A stretch of 64,000 nt of DNA from Ipomoea triloba (lineage: Eukaryota; Streptophyta; Magnoliopsida; Solanales; Convolvulaceae). Shown one piece after another: positions 23,666 through 35,600 of this stretch. The position numbers were made by a program, and so were the translations under genes. The stretch covers positions 36,936,261 through 37,000,260 of the forward strand of contig NC_044916.1 of the NCBI RefSeq assembly GCF_003576645.1, read 5' to 3'. How positions within the stretch are numbered: position 1 is the first letter of the stretch; each line of letters begins with the position of its first letter. The notes below the pieces were generated by a model that was not told the origin of the DNA, did no database searches, and was given only the letters and a program-made list of their open reading frames with translations.

Positions 23666-24235
23666 CTATTGCTGGTTACAATGAGTCAAGATAGCAATCA
23701 GAAGAAATCATACATAGTAATGATCTATATAGCTAAATTCTCACATGCTCTTTTTAAAAAAAAAATAAAAAATTTACAGCATTTAGAGAAAACATACACA
23801 AAATACAGACTATATATACATAATAATTCTTTTTTGGGACTATATGTATATATACAGCATACTGATACTGGAATAGTAGACTAATAATTAAACTAAACCA
23901 TCATATATATTATGGAGTACTTAATTTACCTACAATATACACAAAATTCAACAGTATTCACAAAATAATTTTTCCGGGGCGTACGTATATAGAGCATACT
24001 TATATAGTGATAGTGAAATAGTGGACTAATATAATCATTAAACCAATAACTCATATGGATTATGAAATAATTAATTAATTTACAGACAATATACAGAGAA
24101 TACATTGAAGATTTAGGGAATTAGGGATTTATGTTTATGGAATTAGGGCTATTAGGGATTTATATTTATGAAATTAGGGCTAACTAATTAAGAGAATAAG
24201 ATTGAAGATTTATTCTAACCTGAATTGCCGGTTGC

Positions 24236-25401
24236 TAATGATATCTACTATTTTGTACAATAATTCACCCCTTATTTTAGTTGTTTTGATGCTTATTTTC
24301 TTTATCCTAGTGAAATTGGAAATTGTTTGTGTGTTATATTGTCCAAGTGTTGAATTATCTACAAGAAACAACAAAGGAAGAATTGTGGAGCATTTTGGAC
24401 AAGTTCTGGAAGAAAAGGGAATTACAAGGAAGAAAGGAAACAAGAATACAAGTTGGAAAAGAATTGGAAGTTGTCTAATGGGCCAAGGCCCATCTATCTC
24501 CTATATATTCTACATATTCTCTACAATTAAAGGAGGTTCCCTTACAGAGTTCTGAACCCTAGCTTTTAGTTTATATTTCCCCAGCATAGTTAGACTAGTT
24601 TTACATTAGATTATTTTATTTCAAGATTGGAATCAAAGATTGAAGTTGGATTTGTTCTTTATCAGTTAAGTTTCTCTTCCCTTTTATTTCTTATGATGTT
24701 TATGGTTATTTATTCTTGCTTTGCTGTGTTTACTCCCATCATGCGGGAGTAATTCGTTTATGGGTTTGGATTAGGGATCCATTGTTAATCTTGATGTTCG
24801 ATTTACGATTTATGATTATTGCATAAAGGGATTGAATCTTTTACCTAGGGTTTATGTTGATTTGAGGATTTCTTTGCACTAGTTATTGGTTTGTGGCCAG
24901 AATTAATTGCTAGTCTAGGAGAGGGACTCATTACAACGAAAGTTGGATGGAGACCTCGAGCCTTACCAATTTCAACCTAATTTTCCTGCTATGAAAGTAG
25001 AGGTAATTTTGGGGGCTTACAATGCTTAAGTGCTTAAGGTTATGATTGATGCATCACGACAGTGGGACAATTTTAGCCTAATTCTCTTATTGATTACGAA
25101 AGTAGCTGAGTAGAATTCTTTTGTGCATTGCCCATATATCCCTTGGTTAAATATTCTTTCCCTAATCCTGAGTTGGTTGGAACATCAAGATTACAATCCC
25201 CCTAATCTGGCCCATACCTTTTATCATATAGTTTTCACCTTAATTAATTGCTTTCTTTTATTCCACATCATTCAGTCTCTGTTACTTGGATTCTATAAAT
25301 TCATATACTCTAGTGCCTGGTAATTCACACAGTTTTGTGCCATAACACCAATCCTCAGCGGAACGACATTACACCCTTTTTACACTCATCATTTGTGCTC
25401 A
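24236..25401. mobile_element. LTR-like retrotransposon remnant inside the CACTA element
   Basis: A non-coding stretch with features of a long LTR: a TATATATTC core-promoter-like site near 24500, GAACCCTAG, and long direct homogenous sequence ending near GTGCTCATCA. No gag or pol frame is present and no target duplication was found. The identification as a solo LTR or captured leader is tentative. Confidence 0.3.
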
Positions 25402-26172
25402 TCAGCTAAAGACGAAGAGCCGGATGGATGGACGACAATTGAGGAATGGGCTGAGGAGAAGAGAGGATATGGAACTGTTGGCTATGGGGATAGCAGCGCC
25501 GTCGCCAACAAGTCGCCATCGTCAACAACGAGAAACCTGTCGAGCCATCGTCGTCGAGCCGCCGTCGTCAACAATGAGAAGCCCGTCGCGCTACCGCCAT
25601 CGTCAACAAATCGCCGCCATCACCAGCACCAAGAAGCTAGAAGAGAAATAGTTTAACACTTGAAAAAATTTTAGTGCCCTAAAAAACTTGTATTCATATG
25701 TGTTTATTTGTGGGACCGGTGGAGCTGAGCGTTATATATATGTTATTTCCGACCACCAATGCTGGTCGGAAACAAAAGATTAATTTTAAAATTTTCAAAT
25801 GGTTGAAAAACTTTCCGACCACATTTAAAGAGTGGTCGGTATCTCCGACTACTTAATAAAGGTGGTCGGAAAATTCGACCACTTTTTGACCCGTGCAACT
25901 TTTGGTTGGAAAAACGAAAAAAAATTACCTTTTGTGACTAGTTTTTGAGTGGTCGGAAATGAGGTCGGAAAAATGATAATTTCCAGCAGTGTCAATTAGT
26001 TATAGCTTCAACTAATAGCTATATATCAAGCACCTCCCTAGACTTGTCACTGGCCTATGGTAGAAGACAACTACCTAGCTAGCGCCCAAAAGATGAAGAC
26101 GTGAAACTTGCATATAACCACGACTCCTTTAACTCAAGGTTCTTAATTAATTATTCACACCAGGCTAGAACC

Positions 26173-26360
26173 ATGCAATACTTCAATTACCGTTGTATGT
26201 ATAGCTATTGCTTTTTATGTAGTTTTTCATTATCTTGCAAACAGTAGCAAGTCACGGAAGCAAAAATCACCGCCGGAAGCCGGTGGAGCGTGGCTTATTC
26301 TCGGCCACTTTCACCGTTTCAGAGGCTCTAAACTTCCTCACATTGCCCGCAGGGAAAACT
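26173..26360 (+). pseudogene. CYP82D-like N-terminal exon fragment
   Basis: The start context and leader match gene D (39345), then about 25 bases after the ATG are deleted, shifting the frame. After the shift the sequence reads VVCIAIAFYVVFHYLA, then SPPEAGGAWLILGHFH and GSKLPHIA, the membrane anchor and hinge of CYP82D. Similarity ends at 26360, where a MITE remnant begins. No other exon parts remain. Confidence 0.85.
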
Positions 26361-26364
26361 GGCG

Positions 26365-26517
26365 GTCCGACTTTTGAATTTTAACATTTTTGAGCAATAA
26401 GTTGGCTAAAAAATTGATTAATCAAACACTCATATTAGCTATTTAATCAAGTCAAATAACTATAGTGATCAAACAAACAAAAATTGACTGATAAGCTAAT
26501 TATGTTACCAAACAGAA
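26365..26517. mobile_element. 5'-truncated hAT-like MITE
   Basis: The sequence GTTGGCTAAAAAATTGATTA..AATTGACTGATAAGCTAATT ending GTTACCAAACAGAA matches the right half of the element at 38829-39103. The left end is missing at the P450 junction, so this insertion or a later deletion truncated the P450 copy. Confidence 0.55.
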
Positions 26518-26754
26518 TCTTTGTGTATTATAGAGTATCAATAAGTAGGGTCAACCCAACTAAGTTGGTCTTGACTTGGCTAGCTATGAATAACTTGGGT
26601 GGTTTATCTTGTTCTTTGCGGAATAGGGTGTTGTGTGGTTTACAAACCATAATTTTCTTTTATAGCAATGAGATGTTTAATTTTGATAGCGAGAATTATT
26701 TATCTTTTGGGCATAGTCAAGGACTCATAGCCCTAATAACATGGATCAGAGTAT

Positions 26755-27069
26755 TTTTTTTTTTTTTTGTTTTTTTTTTGGTAAAAGGATAATATATTAA
26801 TAACGAAAAGAACGGGAGGCAGCAAAGCCCCGAAAGTCATACAGCAAAGCCAATTTAACTTTATCAGGGAGGGAGTTAAAAGATGAAAATAAAGTGGCAG
26901 ATGTGCGATGCAACCCTTCTAAAGCTAAAGCATCCGCAACCCTGTTTCCCTCACGATAGACATGAATAATGGATGACGACCAAGAAGTGATCCTTGAGTG
27001 AATGTGTTTGACTGCACTACGAATTCTCCATGGTAACAAGTTGGTGATAGATGTTGCGAATCGCACCAA
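26755..27069 (-). mobile_element. 5'-truncated L1-type LINE
   Basis: On the minus strand a 90-codon frame (27069-26797) contains IIHVYREGNRVADALA, the RNase H-like tail motif common at the C-terminus of plant LINE reverse transcriptases, followed by a short 3' UTR and a poly-A tail (poly-T at 26755-26780). A 17-bp target duplication AACATGGATCAGAGTAT flanks it at 26738-26754 and 27070-27086. The paralogous segment at about 28849-28867 carries the site once, without the insert. Confidence 0.93.
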
Positions 27070-27250
27070 AACATGGATCAGAGTATATAGATTTTCATAT
27101 GTACACGATATATAATTTGGTGAAAAATGGACTTGCTAACCGTCAAGTATTGTTTAAATTGTGCATTTTGTACCTTAAAAAGATTTGTTTTTTTAAATAC
27201 AGAAATCAGCTGATGATTTAATGTTGTATATAGCTAGAGTGTGTACGGAT

Positions 27251-27386
27251 TATTAGGACTCTATGTATATGAGTCATGTTAGGATTATCAATTCTAGTCT
27301 ATCTATGATTCCTCTTGTATATATACCTGTCTCCTACACTATTGTAATTACTGAATTCAATACATACATTATATTCAGTTCTCATC
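27251..27386. mobile_element. Short LTR-like insertion with 5-bp target duplication
   Basis: A 136-bp insert is flanked by CGGAT at 27246-27250 and 27387-27391, while the paralogous segment has a single CGGAT at 29030-29034. The insert starts TATTAGGACTC and contains CTCTTGTATATATACC and GAATTCAATACATA, which look like the promoter and end of a copia-type LTR. The 5-bp duplication also fits a solo LTR. Confidence 0.65.
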
Positions 27387-27439
27387 CGGATGTATAAAGC
27401 GGATTAGGTGTTATAGTGTGCGATATGTAATTACAAGCA

Positions 27440-28510
27440 ATTAAACACTAGCATTAAGAAAAAAAAATAGAACAAGCACATATTAACGAGATAAACACAA
27501 AATAAGGAAACAAACAAACTTATAGGACCCGGGAGAACACATAATTAGGAAATTGAGGAGATGCACACACAAAATTCTAGTATAAAAGTCACGCATATGA
27601 TCATCTAAATTAAACAAGAATTATGTCTAGTAATTGCCCACTCTCATGACTTATCCATTATATTCAAGTCTTTCAAACACAGAAGCATCAAAAGCCCCCT
27701 ATTTCCTTTATTTTACCGTGAGAAATATGGATCATGCAATGAGTAGTTTGAAATCTCGATCCAAGTCTCAGTGGAATCAAAACATGCTAATGAATGTCAC
27801 GAATCAAACATTAACGATATACAAAATTGATCCATTTTGTTTAAATAAGTGAGTTTGTACACATGATTAATCAAATTTAATGAAACAAATAAGAATTTTT
27901 TAAACATAATATCTACATTTTAAGTAAAAAAAAATATAGATTAAACATGCATGGGGTAAAATATGACAAATAAAGAACTAAACTATGGTGTCCAATTGTG
28001 AAAGAAATATATAAGAGCATCTAAACATAATTTTTGAGGAAATTTTGTTGGATTACAAGGGTAGAGGAGAGAACAAAAGAAGCAAAAGAAGAAGAAGAAG
28101 ATAGTTGTCAGACAAAAAAAAAGATTTTACACGCCCAGGAGCGCATGTACATGGCGCGAAGCTTAGCTTGCACTGAACACGCATCTAAGGAGAGTAATTT
28201 TACCTTCAGATCTCTCTCCTGCGAGCCTCACATTTGAAGAAGACAAAAACCTACTCTCCTACAACAACTCAAATCTTCTCTCTCCAATATTTTCTCTCAT
28301 CTAACTAAGATTCAGCCTCCTAAAAACTAAGCAAAAAACCACTACGGGTTGCTTTAAAGGACATAGCAAAGTACATGGTGATAATGACCCAATTATTTGC
28401 TACGGCCACAGTAACCCAATTAAATTATTATTGTACAAGACCTTTATTTTTTAAATTCATAACCCGCCCTAGGATCATCACCTTAATTTACGCTAACCCA
28501 ATGAAATATA
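27440..28510. other. Gene-free intergenic DNA
   Basis: No supported gene. A short plus-strand frame at 28034-28237 is driven by an AAG-rich tract. The stretch near 27960-28360 may be a decayed element, but I could not find convincing ends. Confidence 0.5.
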
Positions 28511-28599
28511 GGTATATTTACACCCTATGCCGGAAATAAATCAGTATATAATCACATGTCTTGGCTAGCTATGCATAAGGTAATACCCATTTATTAACC

Positions 28600-29090
28600 A
28601 GTTAACCCAACTAAGTTGATCTTGACTTGCTCGCTATGAATAACTAGGTCGGTTTATCTTGTTCTTTTCCAAATGGGGTGTTGTGTAGTTTACAATAATT
28701 TTCTTTTATAGCAATGAGATGTTTAATTTTGATAGCTGAGAAGCATTAATTCTTTCTTCTCGATCTAAATTTGAGTGTATATATGCATAGAGGGTGAAAT
28801 GATTATTTATCTTTTGGGCATAGTCAAGGATTCATATATAGCCCTAATAACATGGATCAGAGTATATAGATTTTCATAAGCACACGATATATAATTTGGT
28901 GAAAAATGGACTTACTAACCGTTAAGTATAGTTTAAATTGTATATGTCGTACTCTATAAAGATTAAATTTTAAAATAAATATAGAAATCAACTGATGTGA
29001 TATATAATGTTTTAGAGCTAGGGTGTGTACGGATGTATAATGTTGTTCTCAGCGGATTAGGTGTTATAGTGTGCAATATGTAATTACAAG
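28600..29090. repeat. Duplicated intergenic segment, copy 2 (empty sites)
   Basis: Paralogue of 26525-27440. It lacks both the LINE and the LTR-like insert, so the pre-insertion target sequences can be read directly: AACATGGATCAGAGTATATA and GTGTACGGATGTATAATG. Confidence 0.8.
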
Positions 29091-29164
29091 AATTTTTTTT
29101 TTTTTTTTGCAAATATAATTACTAGAAATTAAGCAATAGCATTAGGAAATAAATCAAAAGCTAA

Positions 29165-29359
29165 CCCAGTGGGGTAGCTCAAGTGGCAAGTGAGCTCTCT
29201 TTGTGGGAAAGAATTTCGGGAGAACCCGGGTTTAATTCCCACAAGTGATGATTCTCCTTGGGCCCTGGGCCAATTTCTGTGCCTCTCGGAGCGAATACGG
29301 GTGGACCCTTAAAACAGACGGAGAAAGACCCGGTGAATTTACCAAAAAAAAAAAAAGAA
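29165..29359 (+). mobile_element. tRNA-derived SINE with long target duplication
   Basis: The body begins CCCAGTGG and contains an A-box GTAGCTCAAGTGGCAAG and a B-box GGGTTTAATTCCC about 45 bases on. It ends in a poly-A run (29344-29356). A 19-bp direct repeat GAAATAAATCAAAAGCTAA flanks it at 29146-29164 and 29360-29378. Size (about 195 bp) and layout are those of a plant SINE. It lies about 0.5 kb upstream of P450 gene C. Confidence 0.93.
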
Positions 29360-29724
29360 GAAATAAATCAAAAGCTAAAATTCCATTTCCACGTGAGCAT
29401 TGCTCCCACAATAGCCGCTAGGCGTTAGCCATCCACTACTCCACGTTTACGGCATTAATTATTCACTCCACGCACACCCACTTAATAATTAAAGATCCTC
29501 TAATCCATATTTTAAGGCATTATCCGGTCACCGCTTGGTTTATTCATTTATTTATAATAACAAAATCATATATTTACATGTTTTAGTTAAGGCATTATCG
29601 GGTCACCGGCCACTTGGTTTATTTATAATAATAATAACATATATTTACACCCGATGCCGGAAATAATTAAATCAGTATATGTCAATTATTCAATTAAACC
29701 AGGGCTCTCAGTCAAACCAGAACC

Positions 29725-29781
29725 ATGGAATTTATTTATTTATATAGGGCATTATGGGGTCACCACGTGGTTTATTTATAA
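29725..29781 (+). promoter_or_regulatory. Decoy start codon/short ORF from promoter duplication
   Basis: The upstream promoter unit includes a copy of the P450 start: ATGGAATTT opens an 18-residue frame (MEF and onward) that stops at 29779. If transcription starts in the upstream unit, this frame would precede the true ATG at 29875 as an upstream ORF. Confidence 0.5.
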
Positions 29782-29825
29782 TAATAATAACATATATGGC
29801 ACACCCTATGTCGGAAATAAATCAG

Positions 29826-29832
29826 TATATAA
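29826..29832 (+). promoter_or_regulatory. TATA box of P450 gene C
   Basis: TATATAA lies 49 bases before the ATG in the shared CAGTATATAATCACAC context. The upstream promoter unit has CAGTATATGTCAAT at the same place, a weaker match. Confidence 0.6.
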
Positions 29833-29874
29833 TCACACGTCAATTAAACCAGGGCTCTCATCCAAACCAAAACC

Positions 29875-32310
29875 ATGGAATTTCTTCTCCAAAACCTTTA
29901 CACTTCAATTCTTGTTATATCTATTACTTTTTATGTAATTTTTCATTATCTTTCTCGCAAAAACAAGTCTCAGAACCAAAAATCACCGCCTGAAGCGGGT
30001 GGAGCCTGGCCTATTCTCGGCCACCTTCACCTTTTCAGAGGCTCTAAACTTCCTCACGTAGCCCTGGGAGAAATGGCCGACAAATATGGACCAGCCTTCA
30101 CAGTCCGGATTGGCTCGCACAGAGTTTTGGTGGTTAGCGACTGGAAATTGGCAAAAGAACTCTCAACGGTCCACGACGTTCACATTTCGTCACGTCCCAA
30201 GTTTCGAGCCGCCAAAAACATGGGCTATAACTACATAATGTTTGGTTTTTCTCCCTATGGGCCCTACTGGCGTGAAATTCGCAAACTTACTTCCTTAGAA
30301 CTACTGTCACACCGGCGCCTTGAGCAGCTAAAGCACATAAGAGTATCCGAGATCGACACCTCTATAAAGGAGCTCTATAAGCTTTGGTCTGAAAAGAACA
30401 AAAATTCTGAACATTCGGGTCGGGTTTTGGTGGAAATGAAGAAATGGTTCGCGGACCTAACACTCAATGTGGTCCTTCAAATGTTGGCTGGAAAACGGTA
30501 CTTTGGTACTGCAACGGTTAGTGATGAAAATGAGGGGCGGCGTTGCCAAAGGGTGTTGAGAGATGTTGTTAAGTTTCTTGGGGCTTTTGTGCCCGCGGAT
30601 GCCCTGCCCTTTTTGGGATGGTTTGATATTGGGGGGATTGAAAAATCCATGAAAGAAGTTGCTAAAGAAATGGATTCTCTTATGGATGAATGGATACAAG
30701 AGCATCGTCTAAAGAAAGAGGGGACGGGCGAGGAGAAAGATTTCATAGGCGGGATGCTTTCGCGAATAGAAGGGATTGATCTTAATGGTTGTGACACAGA
30801 CACCATTATCAAATCTACGTGCTTGGTACGTATGCATGCGCTCCGGATTTATTATTAAATTATCATTCTTGAATTTATTACGTCCTCCATGCATACTTAA
30901 AAAACTTACATAAAGCCTTAGGGTAGTGATTCGTTTTATGATTTGATTGCATGAACGATTAAAGGTGCCATCTTTGTGCATTTATAAAGACTTATAACAC
31001 GTTTGGTTCATGAAATAACTTTGAAATTGAATGATATTTTCGGAAATATGCCTATTCCATTATTTTTTAATGCCTTTTATTCTCAGGAACATTATTTTGT
31101 GAATGAGCTATTCCCCGGGAAATAGCAATTCCAAACCCCCGATATTAGGCTATTCCTGAGTTCTAAGAATAATCTAAATTTATTAATTATTTCGTGTTTT
31201 ATCCCCCATTAAACCTGAAATTTGTTTATGCCTTTTACTCCATATCGCAATACTTCTTTATCACCCATACAATACTTGCATGTCTTTGAGGTTCAAGCTC
31301 TTCAACCTTTACAATATATTTTTCTAAACTTTTATACATACATACATAGGCGTATTTATGTCTTTTAAAAATATATTCCATTTTTATTTCTTAAACCAAG
31401 CAAAAATTAGAATAACATTCTTAAATTCTATTCTTTTAGCAAATCAAACAATAGAATACAATTCATGCATGTTCTATTCATTGTGTATTCCATTCTTTAT
31501 GAAATAATATGCCTATTTCCTTAAAATTCATTCATAAATCAAACATGCTATTAGGATTAATCTGACGGAACTGAGATTTCTGAGTATAAAAAAAATGTAC
31601 ATACAACTTTAATATATATATATATATATATATATATGTAAAGTATTAAATACATCATTTTCTTTAACTATTTAAATTTTGTATATTAGAATTTGATTGC
31701 GGGAGGAGCAGATACGATCATGGTCATGCTAACGTGGGCTCTATCTTTGATGATGAACAATCCCCATGTGTTGAAGAAGGCTCAAGAAGAACTAGACATG
31801 GTGGTTGGCAAGGAAAGAAAAGTAAATGAATCAGATGTTACTAATTTGGTGTATCTTCAATGTATTATCAAAGAAACACTTAGGTTGTACCCGTCAACTC
31901 CACTTGGAGGCCCAAGAATATTCACGGAAGATTGCAAAGTATCAAAATTTGATGTTCCAAAAGGCACTTGGTTGCTCTTTAACTTATGGAAACTCCAACG
32001 AGATCCACAACTTTGGTCTAACCCTCTTGAATTCAATCCGGAAAGATTTATCAATCGCCATAAAGATGTTGATGTCTTGGGACAGGATTTCGAGTTGATT
32101 TCATTTGGTGTTGGTAGAAGAATATGCCCAGGAATAACTCTTAGTCTTCAAATATTGCCCTTGGTCTTGGCTAATTTATTGCATTCGTTTGAGCTCTCAA
32201 ATGTCTCTAATGGAGTAATTGATATGACTGAAACAACCGGAACAAGCAATTTCAAAGCTGCACCGCTTGAAATTCTCATAGCTCCTCGTCCCTCTATTGA
32301 TCTGTATTAG
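29875..32310 (+). CDS. Cytochrome P450 CYP82D-like gene C
   Basis: ER-bound monooxygenase; substrate not deducible. Exons 29875-30825 (317 codons) and 31690-32310 join in phase 0, 523 residues. It has an N-terminal anchor (about 5-25), hinge [35 protein letters not shown]-helix IAGGADTIMVMLTW, KETLRLYP, FNPERFINR and haem loop FGVGRRICPG with Cys463. After the conserved acid-Thr pair it has Ile where the family usually has Thr or Ser. The 864-bp intron holds a MITE (about 30995-31553) and a TA microsatellite. A copia element sits 173 bases after the stop, at the presumed polyadenylation region. The start is chosen because paralogues share MEFLLQ. The frame is intact. Confidence 0.93.
30995..31553. 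mobile_element. MITE in gene C intron
   Basis: ACACGTTTGGTTCATGAA at the left and TTCATAAATCAAACATGC at the right are imperfect inverted repeats around a 555-bp AT-rich non-coding body with recurring ATGCCTATTCC and AAACCAAGC-like motifs. It explains why this intron is the longest in the array. Confidence 0.55.
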
Positions 32311-32483
32311 TTAACCACGCATTAATTAATATGTGCGCGTGTTTGTTTGTATCTGTGTCTGTGTATGTATGTTCACTGGAAAGAGCTCCCATCGGCATCA
32401 TGATTTACCAGTTTTCTGTGGCCTGTATGTAAGTTCCTTTCAGTTCTACTATGTAAAATTACATGAATAAAAAGGCTTGATAT

Positions 32484-32663
32484 TGTTGGAAGATATTAAA
32501 AGGGTAGAATAGTCCTTCCTCTTTTATCCTTTCGGTTGTAACCGCTCATCCTCCCTTGTATATAAATCCATTTCCCGCTCATGCTTCTGTGATAACTAAT
32601 ACAATCGATGAACAGATTCAGTTAGTTCTTCTTTTGCGTTTATCTCCCTTCACGTTTCCGTCA
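32484..32663 (+). repeat. Copia 5' LTR
   Basis: 180 bp, TG..CA bounded, with a TATATAAAT promoter-like site near 32559. It lies 173 bases downstream of the gene C stop codon in the same orientation. Confidence 0.95.
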
Positions 32664-35600
32664 TGGTATCAGAGCCTCCACGGCGTGGTTCTTACGCAGC
32701 CGCTCTCTCCGGCGATCAGAATGCAGAGAGAGTTGCGGCTACTCCAGTCAATCGCTCTCCGGCGAGAAGTTCGTCCACAAACATTCCGCAGAGGAGCACG
32801 AACTTACAGCAACAGAGAGGTTATAATATGGAGGAACTGGACAATCCGTTCTTCTTCAATGCAAGTGATGGTCCAAACATCATACTCGTCAATCCTCCAC
32901 TGCAAGGCAGTTCGAATTATGGATCCTGGTGCAATGCGATGAAAATCGCACTCGAAGTGAAGAACAAATGGTGTATCGTTGATGGCTCTATCAACGGACC
33001 GAACGCAGAGCATGCCGTCCAATTTACTGCTTGGAGGCGATGTAACCTAATGGTATGTTCCTGGATCTATAGGTCCGTCATTCCTTCTATCGCACAGAGT
33101 ATCATGCACATTCATGTAGCTAGAGATGTGTGGGATGATTTGAAGCGTAGATTCTCTCAATGCGACGCACAGAAAATCTCCATTTTACAGAATGATATAA
33201 ACAACTTGAAACAAGGAAACATGTCAGTGAATGATTACTACACAAAGTGTAGAACTCTTTGGGAAGAAATGAATTCCTTGAGGCCAATTCCAATCTGTAG
33301 ATGCGATCCAAAGTGCGATTGCGTAGTCATTACTCAGATCTTAGAAGAACGAGAGACAGATTGTGTTATACGATTCTTGCAGGGTCTCAACGATGAGTAT
33401 AGCACTCTAAAATCGAATGTTTTAGTTCTCGATCCCTTGCCTGAGGTCTATAAGATTTTTGTTATGGCAGAAAAGGTTGAAAGGCAGAATGTGTTCACCA
33501 ATCTAAGTTTGAATAGTCTTGAGATTAACCAGGCCAATGCAGTTCATCAGACTCAAGAAGTTGGTGGTGATGTTATAGCGGCTGTCAACTCCTACAATGG
33601 GAGGAGGACTGCAAACACGAACAGAAATGCAAAATGCACATTCTGCGGCATGAACGGACACACGGTGGATAAATGTTTCAAGAAACATGGATATCCACCG
33701 GGATGGATATCCGGTTATAAGTCGAAAGGGAAACAGACAGATGCAGTCAACACCTCTCTATCTAGCTCAGAGGGTTCTGGTTCGGTTCTGGATCGAATGG
33801 AACGATTGGACCGAATGGAGCGAATGTTATCCCAACTTCAAAATCAGATTGGACAATCGTCAATTGATAGATCAAAAACCACAGCAGCTGTGTCTCTAAT
33901 TCCAAAATTCACTGAGGAAGATCATACAGATGAAGGCAAGTCTTATATAAATTCTGTTTTTATATCTTCTTCTACTTGGATTCTTGATTCGGGGGCTACG
34001 GATCACATTACATGCTCAACTAATTTCCTTAGTGATTTTCATATTGTTCATAATGCTGAAGTCAGCCTACCTACTGGAAACTCCATTTCTGTTAAGCATA
34101 TGGGCAGAGTTAAATTGAATGAGCAGATTTGGTTGAAAGATGTTCTTCACATCCCGTCTTTCAAGTTTAATTTGATTTCTGTGAGCAAACTTTTACAAGA
34201 CAATCATTATAAACTGACCTTTGAATCTGGACAGTGCTTGATTCAGGACAATCTTGGGATGATAGTTGGTTCAGCTAAGGAAATCAATGGCTTATATCTG
34301 ATGAAGGAGTCACCAAAAGAACAAAGTGTAGGCCGTAATGGCATATTAGCTCAATGTAATAGCTGTGAAATTTGGCACCAAAGACTTGGTCATTTTCCTG
34401 TTAACAAGTTGCATCTGTTGAACAATTTCAAAATTCCTGATAATAAAAGTTTTGCTTGTGATGCCTGCAATTTTGCCAAACATAAGAGAACTCCTTTTCC
34501 TTTAAGCATTACTACCTCCAAAGCTATTTTTGATCTGATTCATGCAGATATTTGGGGTCCCTTCTCTGTCTATTCTTTACAAGGGGAACGGTATTTTTTG
34601 ACGTTAGTGGATGACCACTCCCGATTCACTTGGGTGCATTTATTGAAAAACAAAAGTGATGCTAGACAGGTTCTGAAAGGGTTCCATGCAATGGTTCTTA
34701 CTCAGTTTGGAGTGCTGATCAAAACCATTCGAACAGATAATGGAGCAGAATTCAACATGTCTGATTTCTTTACTGAGAAAGGGATCGTTCACCAGCGTTC
34801 TTGTGCCTACACACCGCAACAAAATGCAGTTGTTGAGAGGAAACACCAACACATACTCAATGTGGCAAGGTCCATTCGGTTTCAAGCATCCTTACCTCTT
34901 GAGTTGTGGAGCCAGTGTGTATTGCATGCTGTATATCTTATAAACAGACTACCATCACCGGTTATTGAGCTCTCAACTCCATACTACAGACTATATGGAC
35001 GACAACCGGATTTAACAAACCTCAGGGTTTTCGGGTGTTTGTGCTATGCTGCTAATTTGTCGAGTCACAGGCACAAAATGGAAAAACGCAGTAAGAAATG
35101 CATTTTTGTTGGTATTCCTGCTCATACCAAAGGATATCTAGTTTATGACATCGATGAGAAAGCTATCTCCATATCTAGGGATGTACAATTCTATGAATCT
35201 TACTTCCCTTTTGCAGAATCCTCCACAGGTACTCTTAACACTGCATCAGATGGTCCCTCACTTCCTATTATTCCCATTGACAACCGTCTACACTATGAAC
35301 CAGTGAGCACCAAAGTGAACATTCCTCCTGAAGTTAGTGATGAGAATGAGGAAAACACTCCCAATAATTCTGCATCCAGAGAAGTTATGAACTTAGCAGA
35401 CATTAATGGTTCATCATCCCGGCAGAATCATTCTGGTGAAATGCCCGATTCCCACAATGAATCCACACAGGGGATAGTTCAGAATGGTTCCTCACAAACA
35501 GCAGATGGTGACAATATTCATATAACACAACCAAGAAGGTCCCAGAGACCAAGACGGGCTCCTAGCAGACTTCAGGATTATCTTTGTGATGTAGTGATCA

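Larger units (their letters stand above)
21672..25991. mobile_element. Non-autonomous CACTA (En/Spm-type) element with captured gene pieces
   Basis: The right terminus reads AATTTCCAGCAGTG, the inverse of CACTGCTGGAAATT. The left terminus is a degraded version: CACTG at 21672, then GCTGGAAATT at 21686. Both ends carry many sub-terminal copies of TGGTCGGAAA in direct and inverted orientation (21700-21990 and 25745-25975), the hallmark of CACTA elements. No transposase frame is present. The interior includes antisense ascorbate peroxidase and CSC1-like exon fragments (22368-23665), short GGGATTTATG/TTAGGG repeats near 24115-24185 and an LTR-like stretch (24236-25401). A 3-bp target duplication is not evident. 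Confidence 0.75.
26525..27440. repeat. Duplicated intergenic segment, copy 1
   Basis: After removal of two insertions (26755-27069 and 27251-27386) this segment aligns with 28600-29090, for instance CCCAACTAAGTTGGTCTTGA/CCCAACTAAGTTGATCTTGA and GGATTAGGTGTTATAGTGTG. The second copy serves as the empty-site control for both insertions. Confidence 0.8.
29516..29874 (+). repeat. Tandemly repeated proximal promoter of gene C
   Basis: GGCATTATC-GGTCACC is repeated at about 29516, 29590 and 29748. The last two units also share TTTATAATAATAATAACATA, ACACCC-ATG-CGGAAATAA, AGGGCTCTCA and the start-codon context AACCATGGAATTT, with a 150-bp period between the two ATGs. A partial further copy lies at 28510-28560. 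Confidence 0.85.

Noticed and set aside
25393..25656. 87-codon frame inside the CACTA element
   Set aside because: Low-complexity Ser/Arg/Pro sequence from CGTC/GCCATCGTCAAC-type repeats. No recognisable protein.
28034..28237. 67-codon frame with an acidic tract
   Set aside because: Driven by an AAG repeat and without family resemblance.
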